Of a DNA stretch of 64,000 nucleotides, positions 43,903 through 56,200 are shown piece by piece. The stretch is from Guyanagaster necrorhizus. Its lineage: Eukaryota; Basidiomycota; Agaricomycetes; Agaricales; Physalacriaceae. Both the position numbers and the translations under genes were made by a program. The DNA lies in assembly GCF_019112545.1 (NCBI RefSeq), contig NW_025064909.1, positions 447,142 to 511,141 of the forward strand. The letters are read 5' to 3'. Numbering within the stretch: position 1 is the first letter of the stretch; every line of letters starts with the position of its first letter. The notes under the pieces are model-generated. The model did not search any database. It was not told the origin of the DNA and saw only the letters and a list, made by a program, of their open reading frames with translations.

Positions 43903-45309
43903 GGTGTGTTTTGGAAGAGTGGAAATCTGTAGGGTGCGACATAAATATATGAAGGCGCTTATCAGAACACAAACATAAGTGGCCACGGGGAAATTCGATA
44001 CGAGATAGAAGCGAATCATCACCAAATATGTTGGATTTGATTTCCTACAGGGTTGTAATTAGGTTCCAGAAAAGCAGGTCAATGGTCATCATCATCATCA
44101 GTAACGACGGAGCCCTGCGGTGGAAATGGAGCAAGAGAAACAAATGCCCTTGTTTCATGGTTGCAGTTTCGAGCTCAAAAAGTGAGATGGAGAAAAAACC
44201 TTTTTTTCTTTCAGCCTCCGAACACGACGCCGCGACGAGTTGAACGAAGGGTAGCATAAAAATCTATTCAAACTCTGGATAAACAAATCTCCTGCGAGAA
44301 AAATGAGTTATCGAGAAGGTATGGATTCTGGTAGGGACACGAACCTCAATTTCTGTCATCGGTCAGCCTCAACAACTTCAGTTCTGACGGCTCAGTGGAT
44401 GCTCAACGTCCAAGTCTTGGTTTTGAGTCAGGTTCGAGCCTAGACTCCGGGTTCCCGGGCCGTTTGGAATATTCCGGCAGCTTCATAGGCAGCTTCTGTC
44501 GGCTACTTGCCATCACTTCAAATTACAACGACCTTTCCGCAGCGTCTTTCCGTGATTTTGTTTGTCAACTTCCCGCATATAAGATCACTAATTGAAACCC
44601 GTGCATCTCTGCTCTTCTGGTCACGACAGGTAGGCAACCAGACTTTTTTCGAGCTCCAGCAAAGTTTACTTACCATCCATTTATAGTTTGTAGCTACCGA
44701 ACGGTGATGGGCACACAGAATGAAGCCATTCGGGCGATGGAGCGTGTTACTGAATGCGAGCCTTCGCTGTCCTTTTGCTCAATAAGTCGACTTTGGCTTC
44801 TATCAGCCGTACTGATGGCACGGCCCGATGTCAACCTAGCCTGACCGCTAAAACAATTTTGACATCTGCCCATGCTCATGCCTGCCACGTTGGCATTTCT
44901 ACTCAACAGGATGAAGCGTGCAAGGCCTCGATAGAGTCCTGGATATGTTATGACCTGCGGTCGTCAAGGGTCAGGCTCTTTCTCTCTCTCACGGCTAGGC
45001 GTCGGCAACCGTCAACGATGTGACGAGTTTCGGTTAACGTCACTTCATCGATCTTCTTCGAAATTACATCAAACTTTATCGGACTAGATTTTCGTTGGCC
45101 ACTTTTTCTAGGAAAGAACATATTGGACTATCAACGCTATGGTACGATGTTTTTTGGCCTCCTGGCAGCACTCCGATCTAACTTGTCTTTCTCTAGTGCC
45201 TAGGAGCCCGGATCCGCACTGAGGCCGTTCAATCTCGTTCTCATCAGATGCAATCAAGGGCAACACGAATGTTTTTTTGGAATAGTAACTGAGATATAAG
45301 TCAGAATGT
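43903..45309. other. Intergenic sequence with no assigned gene
   Basis: This lies between the divergent FAD oxidoreductase (minus) and FAD-linked oxidase (plus) genes. Short open frames at 44,395-44,595 and 44,754-45,023 show no domain. It probably holds the promoters of both genes and perhaps an unrecognised 5' exon of the downstream oxidase. Confidence 0.5.
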
Positions 45310-47024
45310 TTGGTCGATCACGACCCTGTCAATCACGATGCGACCTCTCTCAGCAAAGCCCATCTTGTTTCTCATCATCAAATGGTTTTCGGATGTTGTA
45401 TTCGCCCATGGAAACACCGAACGCTGCGTAAGCCCCATTTTCACTCTTCGAGGCTCTCCCCTGACAGAGATCAGTGCAAGGAACTTTCCTCGTCTCTCCA
45501 CGTCGCCACACCTGGCTCACAACATTATGACACACATTTAAACACTTACTTCTCACTTGATCAAGGTCGCATGCAACCCGCTTGCGTTGTCTTTCCCTCG
45601 GATGCCTCTCAGGTGTCCACGGCCGTGTCTGTGGCTTCACACCACGCGTGTCGGTTTGCAGTCAAAAGTGGAGGGCATATGGCCTGGATTGGCGCATCCA
45701 ACATCGGTGCCGACGGATTCGCGATTGATCTCGAGAACATAAACACGCTGACTATCTCTGATAAGGGCGATAGCGTGGCTCTAGGATCTGGATTGCGCTG
45801 GAAAGACGTATACGACTATCTCGAGCCTCTCAATCTAACTACAGTTGGCGGTCGGATGTCAGGTGTTGGAGTCGGAGGGTTTATTCTCGGTGGTGTGTGG
45901 ACCTCATCGCTCCTTGCAATGATGAGAATACTGATGATAATCTTAGGTGGCATTTCTTTCCTCTCATACCGACATGGGTTCGCCAGCTCGAACGTTATTA
46001 ATTTTGAGGTGGTCCTTTCATCAGGAGAAATTGTCAACGCCAACTCAACGAGCCACCCAAGTCTTTACTGGGCTCTGAAGCTTAGCAGCACCAACTTTGG
46101 GATCGTCACACAATTCACCATGTCCACGTTCCCTATGAATAACGTCTTTGGTGGCGCTCAAGTCTTCGCGATAGAAGAATCTCAAGCACTAGTGCTCTCC
46201 CTTGTCCAGTCTACAGCTTCCCTCAATAAAAATCCCGATCAATCACTCGGCTTGCTTCTCACCTGGTCGGCTGCTGTGCAGCGATATGTCGTCTGGGCCC
46301 CACGCATCCAGGTAGACACCTCAAGTGTGCCTCCGCCTCTTACATCTGCTTCGCCTCTTCTTGATACTCTCAGGATAACCAAACTGAGTGACATTTTCAC
46401 GGAGTGGTCTGGCGAAGAGTCTTCCATCCGCGGGTACAACGAGTGGCTGACCCTGACTATCAAGATAGATAGTCAGCTACCGCTAGATATCTTTGTGAAG
46501 GGCCAAGCGCTCTTTGGACCCTTCATCGAACGAGCTGGATATCATTGGGGCTTCGCCGTCCAGCCACTTTCGCGACGAATGATTCGGGAAAGCATGGACA
46601 GGAATGGCGGTAACCCCTCCTCGTTGTCTCCTAATGAAGATTTGTTCGGTCCGTTTCCCCCTTCTTGAGATCTCGGACTATACTGATGGGAAAGATTGTG
46701 TTAGTCTTGCTGTTCGTTTCCTCGTGGACGGATCCTGCTGATGGCGAAGAGATGCGCACTGTGATTCGACAGTTGGCAAGTTGGTCTCAACAGGAGGCGA
46801 TCGAGAGGGATTTGCTGGAGGATTTTGTCTATATGAATTATGCCTCGGGAGTGCAGGACGCACTCATGAGGTCCATCGGCCCCGAAAATCTCTCCCGCAT
46901 GCTGGATATCCAGAAGCAGTATGATCCTGGCAACGTCTTTGGGACGCTTTGGTCGGGAGGGTTCAAGTTGCGAGACCCGACCGTGGATGTTGCTGACACG
47001 CGTCGGGACATATCGGAACTGTAG
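45310..47024 (+). CDS. Berberine-bridge-type FAD-linked oxidase
   Basis: Core exons are up to 45,892, 45,947-46,648 and 46,705-47,024, joined by introns of 54 nt (GTGTGT...CTTAG) and 56 nt (GTCCGT...GTTAG). The joins read FILGGGISFLS and EDLFVLLFVSSWTDPAD. The FAD_binding_4 domain contains RFAVKSGGHMAW, whose His is the usual covalent FAD site. The Cys of bicovalent enzymes is absent: the region reads TVGGRMSGVGVGGFILGGG. The C-terminal BBE motif is NYASGVQDAL, then LDIQKQYDPGNVF. Such enzymes are usually secreted and oxidise sugars or alkaloid-like substrates. The true start is uncertain: DQCKELSSSL may follow an intron ending near 45,471, with a hydrophobic leader at 45,338, but the phase does not join simply. 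Confidence 0.85.
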
Positions 47025-48319
47025 GCACTTCTGATGTGACAAAGAACGGCTTGGTAGGTATGCAGCATCACACGACAGTAAAAATTTCTTACGGTACAAA
47101 GAGAAGTAAGGATACGGTAAAGATCATAGAAAAAGTTGATGAATTGACACTGCAGGTATACTTAATATAGCTTCAGACTTTGTAAACCCTTATCTAAGCC
47201 CCCTCATCGACATCCCGTTGCTCAGAGCCAGGACAAAGAAGGACGCAGAGTCTTCCAAAAATGCTCGCCAGCCGTCCTGCCATATCCAAGCTATACTATC
47301 GGATGTAATAGACACCGCGCTTGCAATGGAATCATGGACCAGGCCATGACATCAATGACTGAGGATTTCCTTGTGTGCTCCTACAAAACGTCATGTACAT
47401 CGAAATTTATCGCTGAGTGCTATAGACACATTGACGGTGGCGTGTGTAGAAGTATCTGCATATACCACAAGTACTTCGGTGTAGCAAAAGAAAGTCGATC
47501 AAGCCGGTTACGCAGAGCTGGCTAACTTCAGCGCGATTCAGGTGATTGAATAAACGCACGTCCTCAACACAGAACTCCCTTCGAAATCAAGTCAGGTGCA
47601 CGAAACAACAGTCAATCACACTGATTACAAATGGATGGCTAAAATAGCTGGGTAATCGTTTCACAAGAGTTCCCATTTAATTCAGAATTTTTCCACGGTC
47701 TTGTATTCTTCAAGTTTGTGCTCTGGCTATCCAATGATTTCGAGCAGAAGGTTTTAGCTACGATCCTGTGGACGACTATCACAGCTTCAGAACCATATCC
47801 TTATGTGGTTCAATGTCCGTCTCTATTCGCTTGCACAACAATTCTCCTCCATGAAGAACCGCAACACCAACTCGAAGCTATAATCACCTGCGTATTGCAG
47901 AGACGACGACACGAAAAGAAACCAACACGGCTCTGCATAAGCCTGACACCAGGGCCGGGCTTTTCAGAGCTTGGCTTATTCGGGCTTGAGCCAAGCCCTG
48001 AAATCGCTAACGTCGTCGTCGGACAACCCAATTGCCGGAATTGAATGTCAATTCATACTCTTTATCTCTCTCGCCTTGTTGCGCCATAACATTAGCCAAA
48101 GATGCTCATGCCTTATCGTAAAGTTATATCAGATTCATTTCCACTATCAGGGCGTACACAAGAATGATTTGGTGATCTAAGTAGAAGGCTTAGGTCGGGG
48201 TTTCTGCTTGGGTCGTTTGAGACTTCCACTGCCAGTTAGGGGACTCCAATGGATCCTTGTACAACTCTACATTTATTTTGGTCAAACAAACGCAACCTGA
48301 AGGAGATATTCAAAAAACT
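47025..48319. other. Intergenic sequence with no assigned gene
   Basis: A 108-residue open frame at 47,718-48,044 has no recognisable domain. A short palindromic tract, GAGCTTGGCTTATTCGGGCT followed by TGAGCCAAGC, occurs near 47,968-47,995. No mobile-element ends were recognised. Confidence 0.45.
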
Positions 48320-49150
48320 TCACATGAGCGACATGTTCCATTCTTCCTCCTCCTCTGAATCAGAATCGGCCGCAAGCTGTTGTCCAGCATTACGTTCAGC
48401 TGACTCGCCGCCAAGGGCAGCTTCATTGAGAGTTCCAGATCCTGTACTGGACTGAGATTTCTTCTCTGACGTGTTGTTAGTACTCGCCGCTGCATTATCC
48501 ACAATCGGCGTTTGCGATTTTGACCCGGCGGCCGTTGGTTCTCTAGAAGCGCCAGGTCAGATGGTTCGTACAATCCAGAGAAATAAGCAAACGTTTTGTC
48601 TGATGAAGCCATTCGCTCTGTGTGGATCGATTGCAAGAACAAGCGGATCTATGGATCCAAATAAAATTGTTAACATACATGCCGTAAGAGCGAAAATCCG
48701 ACTCTGAATATCATTTTCAGAACTTCACAAGAAAGTAGTGCGAACGCTGCTTTTCGGATCATTGAACGAAGTAATGCCGAAAACATGCTCGACATCGCCT
48801 TATGTACCATAGATAGTGTGACTACTCCCAACCGCCTCGTGAGCTTCCGAGGATCGATAAAGCTCCCAGTGACAGAATTCCGGCTTGTCATCCCTTTGAC
48901 GCAATGAGAACAAGGGTGTAAAGAAGCTTGGTCGCTGGAAACCTAATAATATCGCCCCAACATATAATCGGAGGCTCGTAAAAGGACGTACTACTACTCT
49001 CCCCGAGAGCTCTCCATGGTAAAACCCTCCGTGCCATTGGCTTGGTTTAAGTCTAGTCGGTGGTCTAGTTGGGGGTTTCGGTCGAGCAATCCCCCTCGCA
49101 ATGGGACCATTAGGACGTCCTGCCAACCGTACGACACTATTAAGGGCCAT
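48320..49150 (-). CDS. Possible spliced gene with basic N-terminus and acidic C-terminus
   Basis: The last exon, from about 48,548 after a CTTCTAG acceptor to 48,320, encodes a serine/alanine-rich tail ending LAADSDSEEEEEWNMSLM, whose low-complexity acidic composition looks like real protein. A candidate first exon begins at 49,150 with MALNSVVRLAGRPNGPIARG, arginine-rich and without acidic residues. It continues through WHGGFYHGELSGRVVVRPF to RLYVGAILL, then a possible donor near 48,944. Middle exons could not be resolved. The N-terminus could be a mitochondrial targeting sequence, but I do not recognise the family. Confidence 0.35.
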
Positions 49151-49590
49151 GAAAATTAGAACCTCTCGTGAATTGCAAGCTACTCATGCTACTGACGTTG
49201 CAATTGTTCTTATTGCATGGCTAACTTGTGTCTTGTGTCTTTCTGAGGACTTAGATCATCACCATTGGGGCCTTGAGGACGGGCGACAGTAGTGGTAGTT
49301 ATTTACAAGCAGAGCGCAAACAAGTTCGATCTCTTAAGCTCCCATTCCCACAAGGTCAGCATCTCGTTTCGAATAGAGAGAAAGAGAGGCAAACTCTATA
49401 CCCAGAAGAATGTATATAGCAAACGTTACCGCCTCGCTTGACTGCAGTCTTTTCTCCATAAACACCTGGAGAACTTTTGGGCTAAATCCAAGAGCACCTC
49501 AGGCCAGGAAAAACTAAGAAAACGATGAAAAATAATCAACGACTTTACGGCGGAGACTTTGAAAAAAGGAATGAAGTAGTAGTTGCAGAG

Positions 49591-50648
49591 AGGACATCTG
49601 CATTGGCTAAGGATGGTGTGGAGCATCCGCGTATTGTCGCGCTAGGCGGCGATCATACGATTGTAAGCTGTTCGAGTGTCATTATCATATTCCATACAAC
49701 GCTCGTGGATGCAACAGGTCCTTCCCATCTTGCGCGCTCTGTACAAGATATACGGGCCCGTGTCCGTCATCCACTTCGACTCCCACATGGACACTGGCGC
49801 TGTCGAAGGCAGGACCGACCAAGAACGTATCACCCACGGATCGTATTTCACCATCGCTTATGAAGAACATCTGATGACCAACACCAGTATACATGGAGGT
49901 ATCAGAAGCAAGATGCGCGTGCGTATACCCAGCACTGTTATCGCATCATGAATGCTGACAGACAGAAAGGGTCCAACACAAGTCACCCACGATGAGTCTG
50001 TGGGCTTCCAGGTAATCAGCGCGGAAGATATCGATGACTATGGCATCAAGAACGTGATAAAGGCCATTCGAAGGCGTGTAGGCAATGGTCCTGTATACTT
50101 GAGGTGAGGGACGTCCCCATACCGAAGATCATACCCCTCAACTCCCTCTCACCAGTCTCGACATCGACGTCGTAGGTAAGTGGCCGTCTCACGGAAAGAA
50201 GCACCCTCTGACATTTTGCCTCTCAGATCCTGGGTTTGCACCAGCCAGTAAGCATCAAGAATCACCCATACCATAATTTCTGACAAGCGTCGCAGCTGGA
50301 ACGCCGGAAGCCGGCGGATGGACCACACGCGAAATGAAGCAGATTATCCGTGGCTTGGCAGGGCTAAACATTATGTGCGTCGTCCCTCCATCCAAAGTGC
50401 ACTCTGCTAACCTGTTAACAGTGGCGCTGACATCGTCGAAGTTGCCCCAGCATACGACCATGGTAAGTTTTTAGATTATTTCATATTATGGTGTAACTTG
50501 ACCACGGCACCCAGCGGATATCACTGGTATCGCAGCAGCCGATCTAGTGCATGATTTTCTGGTGGCGATGCAGATTGATGCACCACCAAAAGCAGGCCAT
50601 AAGGGGTCTCCGTGGACGGTCGAAGATCTTCTGTATTACGTAGACTAG
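49591..50648 (+). pseudogene. Agmatinase-like gene, 5'-truncated mirror copy
   Basis: This begins inside exon 2 (TSALAKDGVEHPRIVALGGD) and retains all later exons, including the two microexons for SLDIDVVDPGFAPATGTPE and the stop at 50,646-50,648. Splice sites are conserved. A Phe-Val pair is changed to Ile-Ile near 50,372, where the left copy reads AACTTTGT before the intron. It lacks exon 1 with the signal peptide and the start of exon 2. An accidental ATG at 49,525 precedes it in frame, so a shortened cytosolic product is conceivable but not supported. Confidence 0.85.
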
Positions 50649-50730
50649 GATTTGGTGCGGATCCAGCCATCATTTGTTCGTGACCAGGTTGTTCCGTCTA
50701 CGAAGAAGAATGAATATAGCATTCAGTTAT

Positions 50731-51871
50731 TCAGAACTTCACATGCGTACATAGTTTCAACAGACTCAATGTCGAAGACATTCCATGAAACAGTTGGTCG
50801 TCGACGCGATCAATTGCTTTCTGCAATCCATCGTCGTCCTTGTCAACTGTGATGTGAGTAAACTTTTTGAGATGTTTGAACTTGGCCAATTCATCAAAGG
50901 ATGCCTGTAAACGAGTGCTGATGAACATTTGGCCTACGAAGAGAAGACAAGCACGTACAAAACGAGGAAGAGGGCCAGACCTGATGGTGAGGTTTTCGAT
51001 TTTCGGCATCAGACCGGATATGTATTCCATTAAAGGCGCGTATGAACCTTGGGTGATGCAAACGAGTGTCTTGCAACTATCCTTCGCAGCAGAATTAGCA
51101 AGCGAGACAAAGGTCCTCCCGATTTCCGGCCTTCCATATACGCTGAAATCGATCGAGGCAGAAGTCAAGTTCTTACTGGGTATGTCGCCGAGGAAGTACT
51201 CGAAAGGAGCGGACATGTGCTCCAGCAATTCTATGCGAGGGAATGCTGATAGGAAAACGGAAAAATTGTCACCGAAGACTGAATTGGACTGAAGTGAAAC
51301 GCTGCGAAGCGTCGGGTGCCTGTTTATGAAGGGTGATATTTGAGAAGGGTGGAGGAGGCCACTGAAGGCAAGAGTAAGGGTGTGCATTTTAGGGAAAAAG
51401 GCCACGTCGAGTAAATCGAGCAACCCTTCCTCGTCGAATTCGCAGACGATTCGGAAGACTTCTATGTTTGTCAGCTGAACGATGGCGGGGACAATGGTGG
51501 TGAAGTTTTTGATGCCCTCCATAATAGAGGCAACGGCTTCGATGCTGTAACAGCGTGAGTTCAAAGACCGACAGCCTCTTCATTACCAATGCGTACTTTG
51601 CCAAATCCAAAGCTATTATCCGAATAGCCTTGATCATGAGCGCCCTCGCTGGATCCCGTTCTATAGACACCCTGAAAGAAAGCGCCGAAGCCAATTTTGC
51701 CTGGCTTATGTCGAGGTAAAGATCGCGGTATAACAAAGGCAGTCCGATTTCGTTGAACAGCTTTGCGACCCTGAGTAAAATAGCAAGCTCCCTGGGCGCA
51801 CAGAACCGAAGGACTTCAGAAAGTACTTCATTGGGAAGCCATTGTATGATTGACCAAGAAGACTTGTCCAT
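50731..51871 (-). CDS. F-box/LRR-like protein, Z family (right copy)
   Basis: Mirror of 39,232-40,372. Exons 51,871-51,597 and 51,544-50,731 are separated by the same 52-nt intron (GTACGC...TTACAG), giving 362 residues. The N-terminal F-box is WLPNEVLSEVLRFCAPREL with LPLLYRDLYL. Both copies keep open frames with mostly conservative substitutions, for example EGLLDLLDVAFFPKMH here against EALLDLLDVAFFTKIH, so both may be functional. It is probably an SCF ubiquitin-ligase adaptor; the target is unknown. Confidence 0.85.
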
Positions 51872-52200
51872 TATGGTGTGTAGCAGTAGGGAGTGGTGGT
51901 GGCTGTAGTGAAAGAAGATGCGGCAATTGCCGAAAGACTACCCCGGTTAGCCGCGGTTGCAAGCCATTGACTTGGGACATCAAAATGTTTAACAGCCAGA
52001 AAAAGGAGTACTAGAATTGTGAGCTCGCTGAACAGAAAAGAAGCAACGGCCAGGAAAAAACGCGTGTAGACGGCGCAATGGAATAGCTCAACTCCCTCCC
52101 AAGCGACAAACCGACAAGACTAATCCTCCTCAAAAACCGCCCTCTCCTCGTCTGCCGGTCGACTTGTCCGTACAACATCGAATTATCAAAAATCCAATAG

Positions 52201-53435
52201 TCATCCACTGGGCGTAGTATTCCCCTCACCTGGCACCTTGGCAACGTCTCCATGAACCTTGTGATACTGTGCCCCATCATTGGGCCTCTCGTATCGTACA
52301 CGCTTTTGCCCAATATATTCGATGCCACAATACACCTTGACGGAGGTTTTGATCTCTTGGAGCTCACGGAAGTAGGGATACTGGACGATCTCATCAAGCT
52401 TTTCCCAATCTAGATCATGCTCGGAGAGACAGTGGATGTCCAGCATCTCTAGCGTTGGAATCGAACAGTCGGACTCGGTGAGCCGTTTGAGGAATGGAAT
52501 GAGGTACTGGTTGTCTTCAATCCATGGTGCGATCCGCCGAAGATTGGAAAATCAGGAAAGGTCGATGTCTTTGAATCGGATATGAGAGCTGGTTAGTGAC
52601 AAGGCCAGTATAAGTATGTAAGGGGACTCACCAAGGTCAACACCGTTGTTAAGGGACGCTGCAGCCTGGATGGTGAACCCGAGTTCCTCCAGGCGCTTGC
52701 CAGAAGATAACAAAAGCCATCCAAACTCTTTAGCCACTGTCAGCTCAAAGTCAACAAAGTTCACATAGTGACACATGAATACTCGGAGAGACGGACATGG
52801 GATCAAGGAACGTATAATACGAGGGTTGGACACGTCGTTGAGCGAGATTGTATCTAAGTTGGCTGGAAGTGTGAGCTTGGCATCCGAGTGATCTTCCTCC
52901 GAATCCTTGGCCCGGAACAGTATAGTCTGCAAAGACAAGACTTCAGCGCCTGGATCGGAGTGATCAGAGCTTGGAACTCTTCATCCGTCTGGAAAACAAT
53001 CATCCACGACCGGAGCTCGGTCACACTCTTGACTCGATGACCAATACTCAATTTCTCCGCATTGATGAGTGTCCACCGGCCAACGCAGGTCACCGACAAC
53101 TTCTGCACGTGCTCAAAGACATCTGCAGGACATCGAGTCAAGACTCCCTGGAACGCCCGACCATCAAGCAGATCGCCTGCGAGACTTCCACCTTCAGTGA
53201 CGGAATTCTGCGCGACATCAAGCTCGCGTATATGGGCTGAAGCGAGGATAGCATGGGGGCTCTCGATCAGCTGGAAGAACGAATCAGCTGTGTCGCGACA
53301 GAGTTGGACCTTCTGGAAGATGTGAAAACGACTTTCGGGGTCCCGTGCACGGCGGACGAGGGAGCATGTTAAGAGGGATGGCTTGGAGTCATGGAAATGG
53401 TCGATGACGAGGTTACACAGTTCGGTGGGGAGCAT
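52201..53435 (-). pseudogene. F-box gene, Y2 family (copy F), frameshifted
   Basis: Mirror of 37,665-38,902. It starts MLPTELCNLVIDHFHDS and shares the one-base deletion that shifts the frame after about residue 162, so that lesion predates the inversion. It lacks the extra T of the left copy. Its intron acceptor is damaged: the left copy reads CTTTCAGATATCC and this one CTCTCATATCC. A TGA replaces CGA shortly after the damaged intron (near 52,553). The last exon keeps LDIHCLSEHDLDWEKLDEIV and an open end to 52,201. Confidence 0.82.
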
Positions 53436-54547
53436 CGTTCTTGTGTGGAAATCTGGCTGATACGTTTCATGAAATAAAAGGGTGGGCTTACACAGCCCAA
53501 TATCGTCAAGGTAGCGTGACTTTGGCAGGAGGACAAAAGCTAGTAGCCGTCCAGTTAGGTCTATAAACGTAACGATGGTTCGATGTCTTACCCTCAGAGA
53601 TCATCTTCGAAAACACTAAGCCCGATGGTAACTTCGGTCCTCTATATGTAAGATAAGTTCAAGTTCCTTTGACATCCTAGCGGGCAAACCATCGAACTGC
53701 CAATCTTGGATTGAAAAAACCAACCGCTGGTTGGGGGATCGTTTACCCTTAAAACGGTTCTATTTCGCGTCACAAGCTATAGCACGCAGGATGGCATTCC
53801 TGTAGGTACATTTGCGCCGTCATATTAGAACACACGCCGAACAGCCGCCACATACAGGAGACTGTGCAATCGATTATTGTTATATGCCATCCAGTGTTAA
53901 GCCAGAGTTCCAAATGGTTTTTGTCCAGCAGTCTAGAGCGTCGCTAATCTGCTCCGTCAGTAAGACACGAGATTATACTAGTAGTGCTAGCGTTAGCCAA
54001 AGTAGAACATGAAATATATGATGGGTATGAATATGTCTCGAAAGGATATGTATGGCATCTAGACGTTGAACCAATTAATGAGGAACCACTATCCAGATGA
54101 GAGATAGGTACCTCTTCAACCAGAGAAACATGAATTGAAGGGAATCATCTCCATCACCCATTGATGCCAATTATTCAAGTTCAAGCTTCAAGCTTCATAG
54201 TTCTCACGGACCAGACGAGAACAATTCTCACTGTGGATTTTCAGGTGCTAAGTCTGGCTCAATGTAGATATAAAGGACAGAATACGCGGCAGACTTGGAT
54301 GATGATCAAAGCAGGAATGGGTAACAGGTGTGACATTGTGACTTACCACAGGTGCGCACGCTCTTCTCAGTCAACGACTCGCAAGCCTGTACTCGGTCAG
54401 AGCCTTGCGACCAACCCTTTCTGTGAGACTAGCCTTGAATCAAAATTGAATACTAATTCAGATTCATCGACATCTTTAGTTTCATATAATTCACTGGTCC
54501 AAAGATATGGCACAACCTCAAAGAGCCATTGACCATCGGTAGGCATC

Positions 54548-55735
54548 GTGCAATCGGCAATGAAAGCAACTAATGTAAAGTGTAGAATCTCAATACCTCT
54601 CCAAAAGAACGACTTGTGCAATCATCCCCGTCAGCCCTCGGCTGCTGAACTTTGCCCTCCAGAGATCATTGAAGAGATCATATCAGGCTTGGACAAACCA
54701 GACGCTGCATCCACTGCAATTGTCTGTAAAACCTGGCTTGAACCATCCCGCATACGCCTGTACTCCAGCCTGCAGTTCATATACCCTGCTCCGCTACTCG
54801 TCTCTACACTACGGACATGCGCGGCTGCACGATCATACATCCACACGCTATCCTTGAGAATAGCATTTCCCCGGCCAAACATCCCAGTGACACCTGCAGA
54901 TTTTGACTGGCTTCTCCTTCTCCCTCCGGGAAACATCCGGTCTTTCCGTGTCATTTTCGGTGATTTGTGCTTGGAAGATGTGATTCTGCCAGATGTCATC
55001 AGGCAGCTCTGTGCGACCGGCCTTTCTGCGCTTGAATCTCTCGTCATAACCACTTCCGTCATTGAACTAGAGACGATCAATCTCTTCGCTTCTCTTCGTT
55101 CTTTAAGAGAAGTATGCCTTGGAGTGTTAGTGGCTGTAGTCTTGAATGCGGAAGTCCCAGTTTTACCTCCGTTGACAAGACTCGGAATATATACCAACAT
55201 TCGGCGTGACCTGCCACTATTCCTCCCAATTAGTTCCTTGTCATCGACTCTGACACGATTCGACTACCGATGTACTATCGGAAGGGGGAATAGCCCACTT
55301 TCATGCCTTCCCCCGATTCTCAAGGAACTCAAACTTCTCCGTCGTTTGACTGTCGATTCAGATTTCAGATTTGATTCCATGCCTTTTATGGACGACATCG
55401 TCGGACATCTCCCGCGGTTGGAGTACCTACATGTCTGTACTGGTATATGGAGCTCTGTCCTACTCGAACGTTTACCACCTTTGGTAACATACTTGAGCTT
55501 GGCGCATCCAGGTACCGACTCACTACAGTCATTTCCCATCCCATCGATTCTGCAAATGCTGGATGACCACGTCGGTGTTCTGCAGACCCTAGTGTTGCAA
55601 ATGTTCATTAGACGGCAGCTAGATCTGCAGTCGTTGATTTGCCGCTTAGGTAGCATTGACCTCATTGTGAGACCTGACATCGCTGTGGGCGATCGAAGCC
55701 ATCTCATCTTCGACAGAGAGTCAGACAGATGGTAG
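54548..55735 (+). CDS. F-box protein, Y1 family (copy C)
   Basis: A single open frame of 395 residues, mirror of 35,315-36,508. The F-box begins LCPPEIIEEIISGLDKPD and continues CKTWLEPSRIRLYSSL. LRR-like strands follow, and the C-terminus ends SHLIFDRESDRW, as in the left arm. Differences from the left copy include YTNIRRDLPLFL in place of YTNVLSELLLSL and the loss of two residues near LSLAHPGTD. There is no solo LTR upstream, unlike the gene at 4,003-5,160. It is probably a Skp1-binding adaptor. Confidence 0.82.
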   Translation: MQSAMKATNVKCRISIPLQKNDLCNHPRQPSAAELCPPEIIEEIISGLDKPDAASTAIVCKTWLEPSRIRLYSSLQFIYPAPLLVSTLRTCAAARSYIHTLSLRIAFPRPNIPVTPADFDWLLLLPPGNIRSFRVIFGDLCLEDVILPDVIRQLCATGLSALESLVITTSVIELETINLFASLRSLREVCLGVLVAVVLNAEVPVLPPLTRLGIYTNIRRDLPLFLPISSLSSTLTRFDYRCTIGRGNSPLSCLPPILKELKLLRRLTVDSDFRFDSMPFMDDIVGHLPRLEYLHVCTGIWSSVLLERLPPLVTYLSLAHPGTDSLQSFPIPSILQMLDDHVGVLQTLVLQMFIRRQLDLQSLICRLGSIDLIVRPDIAVGDRSHLIFDRESDRW

Positions 55736-55829
55736 ATATTCGAACAACCTAGCATAGACTAAACGGGACAGTAAACGAAGGATGATTCAAACATTCATGT
55801 AGTATGCGAAACAAGTTAGCAGATCCCCA

Positions 55830-56200
55830 GGCTATGTGGAGTAAGAAATCTTCTTGTCAAGGTTCCGCTCGATGGTACGCACGACTTCCGACGCACCAAC
55901 GATTGCCTCCGGTGGTGGATATCCTCCCTCAAGGAGGTTCCATAACAGAGCAGCATCGTCGATGAACAATCGCTGATTTATCTTCCCAAGGGAGAGAAGG
56001 CCATTCCATGGTTTCTCTTTGACGAGGCTCTATCTGACGAGAAATTCTAGTTGAACGGAAGTTTTAGCTTCACACCTTTGTCCAAGCTTATCGAAGACGG
56101 GTCCTTTGACAGGAAGCCATATGATGTGTAGATCCAGGCTGAAGCCACAGTGGAATCTTTCGGACGTCACCTGGGCTTTAACCTTGTACTCCCCGCTTAA
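55830..56200 (+). pseudogene. Unidentified gene fragment (right copy)
   Basis: Mirror of 34,860-35,225, with the same protein-like runs and the same stop after KEVP. The shared lesions mean decay began before the inversion. The family is not recognised. Confidence 0.45.

Noticed and set aside
44385..44450. tRNA-like A- and B-box motifs (GGCTCAGTGG and GGTTCGAGCC)
   Set aside because: The D-arm does not pair, and the T-stem has an A-A mismatch and a G-T pair; there is no anticodon arm or acceptor stem.
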